NCBI RefSeq assembly: GCF_003627815.1
Contig: NZ_CP032698.1
Location: forward strand, 868,001-932,000
Reading direction: 5' to 3'
Source: Streptomyces hundungensis
GTDB taxonomy: Bacteria > Actinomycetota > Actinomycetes > Streptomycetales > Streptomycetaceae
DNA: 64,000 nt
Every line of letters starts with the position of its first letter. Position 1 is the stretch's first letter. Below are positions 62,166 through 64,000 of the stretch, one piece after another. A program made the position numbers and the translations under genes. The notes beneath the pieces are model-generated. The model was given only the letters and a program-made list of their open reading frames with translations. It had not been told where the DNA came from and ran no database searches.

Positions 62166-62455
62166 AAGATCCGAAGCTGGTCGCGATTGGCCTCCGCGAA
62201 CGAGCAGTACGCGGCGATGACACGCTGAATATTGCACTGTGGGTAAAGGAGGAGCTCGGAAGTGGGGCCACCTTCTTCGCTTTCGTCAGCTGCTTCTTTC
62301 ACGGCCTGAGCGTTCCGATCTCGGCGATCAGGCAGCTCGAGGGGTGGAGAGGCGTAGGGGGGAATCGAGACGTGTCGGACGCGGAAGTAAGAATGAGTCT
62401 GGATCCGTATGTCCTTCCGCTCAGGCATCAGTCGCCGGACCGGGAGCCGGGATGA
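62162..62455 (+). CDS. probable immunity protein for the upstream toxin
   Basis: A 97-residue protein whose ATG overlaps the toxin stop (ATGA), so translation is coupled. GC is clearly lower than in the rest of the window, as in the toxin tip. It has VAIGLRERAVRGDDTLNIALWVKEELG and FFAFVSCFFHGLSVPISAIRQLEGW, with no known domain and no signal peptide. A small cytoplasmic gene directly behind a polymorphic toxin is usually its immunity gene; that function is inferred from position only. Confidence 0.6.
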   Translation: MKDPKLVAIGLRERAVRGDDTLNIALWVKEELGSGATFFAFVSCFFHGLSVPISAIRQLEGWRGVGGNRDVSDAEVRMSLDPYVLPLRHQSPDREPG

Positions 62456-62724
62456 GGGCCTTCGTGGCGACGTGATGCACAGGCCTCACCCCGCCCTATG
62501 AGGCCCTGCAACACCTTTATGCATGAGCGCTGAAACACAGAAAGGTCCCCGTCGCCCGGACCGGATCCGCGGCGGCGGGGACCTCTGAGGTGTCAGGCAC
62601 TCATGCTGGTGTCGGGCGGCCAGTCCCGCCCCGCGAAGGCGTGGGTGAGGAGCCGGCGCGACGGCCTTCTTGTCGCCGGGGTTCATCGGTCCGCTGCCGT
62701 GTCCGTATCTGCGGACTCGGGCGG

Positions 62725-63126
62725 TCATGAGCGCGCCTCCTGGTGGCACAGCCACGCCTGCCCGTCCGGCCCCAGCGTGTGGTGCGAGTACGGCTCGTGC
62801 TCGACGGCCTGGACGTCCGGGTCCCAGAACCACCGGAAGGGGAAGGATTGCACGCCCAGTTCGAGGGCGGTGGCAGCCCGGTGGTGTCCCTCGAAGACGT
62901 AGACGAGCCGGTCGGCTGCGCGGACGCCCAGCAGGAGCGGTTCCCGGATCCCGTCCTTGGGGATCGAGGCCCGCAGTTTCTCGAGCACTCGGCGGTACCG
63001 GCCGTGCCGCTCGTGATACCGGCGAGCACCGACCCACGTGGAGAACTCGGCAGGCCGGACCAGCCCCGCCGGAGCGCCGCGGTGCGCATGCGCCCGGTCC
63101 AAGACTTGCCGTCGACCGCGCGGCAC
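62725..63126 (-). CDS. ParB-like hypothetical protein
   Basis: A 133-residue frame: ARRYHERHGRYRRVLEKLRASIPKDGIREPLLLGV, VYVFEGHHRAATALELGVQSFPFRWFWDPD and HHTLGPDGQAWLCHQE. The GHHR motif after a 'GIREPLLL' strand is the ParB/sulfiredoxin-like nuclease core, shortened. The GTG start at 63126 is a guess: conserved-looking residues (MEVGELLSEQAHDDE, FFNEPEPALKCRAVDG) lie just upstream in another frame, so the N-terminus may be shifted. Short phage-like or accessory proteins of this kind are common in Streptomyces. Function unknown. Confidence 0.6.
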   Translation of the reverse strand: MPRGRRQVLDRAHAHRGAPAGLVRPAEFSTWVGARRYHERHGRYRRVLEKLRASIPKDGIREPLLLGVRAADRLVYVFEGHHRAATALELGVQSFPFRWFWDPDVQAVEHEPYSHHTLGPDGQAWLCHQEARS

Positions 63127-63386
63127 TTCAGCGCCGGCTCGGGTTCATTGAAGAAGGTCGCCTCCGCGACCAAGTCTTCTCCGGTGGCCGGCACCACGAT
63201 CTCGTCATCATGGGCTTGCTCGCTGAGGAGTTCGCCCACCTCCACTCACCGGGCGGACGACCTGCCGCGCAGTAGGTGCGTTCATGGCAGCACCGGCTCA
63301 CGCCACATGACCGGCGCAGCCACCACCCCGCCGCCACCGCACCGCCGTACGCACGGCGCGTAGGGCCGCGGATTGCAACCGTTGCC

Positions 63387-64000
63387 TCAGAAGGCCGTTG
63401 CCGGGCGCATTCCTGAGGTGCCTGAGGCACGGGCGGTGGCGATTCCGTGCTCGTAGGCGAACACCACGGCCTGCGCGCGGCTGCGCAATTCCAGCTTGGT
63501 CATCATGCGGTGTACATGGGATTTCACGGTTCCCACCGAGACGCAGATGCGCTGGGCGATGTCCTCGTTGTCCAATCCCTGAGCGACGAACTGGAGAACC
63601 TGTAGTTCCCTCTGCGTGAGCTGGGCGGGAAGCCGCTCGGGCGGCTGCGGCTGCGGCTGCGACAGCGGCCCCGGCACTGAAGGGGCCTCGGGAACGGCGT
63701 GGTACTCAACAAGCGTGCGCAGCCGAGCGGGTGCGACGAGCACGTCGGACTGGGACAGGGCGATGACGGCGCTCAGCAGTTGCCCCGGCGGCATGTCCTT
63801 GAGGAGGAATCCGCTGCATCCCGCGCGTAAGGCGGCGTAGAGCAAGGCGTCCTGGTCGTAGGTGGTCAGAATGACCACGCGCGGAGGCTCGGCCACGGGA
63901 AGCCGCAGAATGGTTCTGGCGGCGTCTATCCCGTTGAGGCCGGGCATGCGGATGTCCATCAGGACGAGGCCGGGCTGCTCCGCGGTCACCGCGGCGATCG
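63387..64000 (-). CDS. NarL/FixJ-family response regulator, 5' end outside the window
   Basis: About 204 residues are visible. The receiver domain runs from before the phospho-acceptor Asp (LVLMDIRMPGLNGIDAAR) through LTTYDQDALLYAALRAG and the Lys of FLLKDMPPGQLL. A Pro/Gln-rich linker (SQPQPQPPERLP) leads to a LuxR helix-turn-helix (LTQRELQVLQFVAQG, NEDIAQRICVSVGTVKSHVHRMM). The frame is open to the window end; GTG 63989 is internal. Its kinase is probably upstream, outside the window. Confidence 0.92.
   Translation of the reverse strand, partial: IAAVTAEQPGLVLMDIRMPGLNGIDAARTILRLPVAEPPRVVILTTYDQDALLYAALRAGCSGFLLKDMPPGQLLSAVIALSQSDVLVAPARLRTLVEYHAVPEAPSVPGPLSQPQPQPPERLPAQLTQRELQVLQFVAQGLDNEDIAQRICVSVGTVKSHVHRMMTKLELRSRAQAVVFAYEHGIATARASGTSGMRPATAF

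Noticed and set aside
62478..62724. Small leftward gene after the ParB-like gene
   Set aside because: Fragments such as a tail reading LTHAFAGRDWPPDTSMSA look protein-like, but the frame has a stop just upstream and no start; too broken to annotate.

Overview
The window is high-GC actinobacterial DNA, almost certainly from a Streptomyces chromosome. The support is strong third-position GC bias, a LAL-type LuxR regulator, a DUF5133 protein, an srs-type phenolic-lipid operon, a SpoIIE phosphatase and two copies of a short intergenic element I recognise from Streptomyces. No tRNA, rRNA, CRISPR array or intact insertion sequence was seen.

Region 1 (about 0-29 kb) reads as one biosynthetic gene cluster for a reduced, probably polyene, type II polyketide. 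Three regulators (truncated LAL-LuxR, an HTH regulator, a lone OmpR-type winged helix) precede an acyl-CoA synthetase. Two divergent transcription units leave a 409-bp promoter region (15202-15610). The leftward unit holds a hotdog thioesterase, a bicovalent-FAD oxidase, a Baeyer-Villiger-type monooxygenase (frameshifted as given), an HSL-family hydrolase, an aldehyde dehydrogenase, pyruvoyl aspartate decarboxylase PanD and an AsnB-family amidotransferase. The rightward unit holds an AcpS-like protein, FabD, FabG, ACP, FabZ-type dehydratase, a GcvT-like protein, a fused ketosynthase/CLF-like protein, a second AcpS-like protein, another SDR, an MFS exporter with a transposase-like tail, and a membrane acyltransferase. 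A convergent MMPL exporter follows. A ketoreductase and dehydratase without an enoylreductase predict conjugated double bonds. PanD, AsnB and the ligase suggest a beta-alanine-derived unit or amide; that is inference.

Region 2 (29-35 kb): a KamA-like gene remnant, an SGNH hydrolase, small conserved proteins, and the srsA-srsB-srsC operon (type III PKS, methyltransferase, flavin monooxygenase) beside a disrupted UbiA prenyltransferase.

Region 3 (35-55.6 kb): ordinary chromosomal genes: lipoprotein, DUF4097 protein, ATP-grasp ligase plus exporter, a two-component system next to a flavin-dependent membrane electron-transfer operon (ferric-reductase-like, FMN-binding, ApbE), Hsp20 with a RheA-type operator, a SpoIIE phosphatase, chromate transporter, and HxlR and TetR regulators facing the oxidoreductases they probably control.

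Region 4 (55.6-64 kb): an accessory patch of decayed genes, then a 1506-residue secreted protein with a ricin-type lectin, a very long Ala-rich coiled coil and a lower-GC toxin-like C-terminus. It overlaps by four bases a small gene that is probably its immunity protein. A ParB-like protein and a truncated NarL-type response regulator close the window.

At several places (13.2, 34.5, 51.7, 56.6, 57.0 kb) a conserved-looking reading frame jumps, often at a homopolymer. Either the assembly has indel errors or several genes are decaying, and calls there should be read with that in mind.
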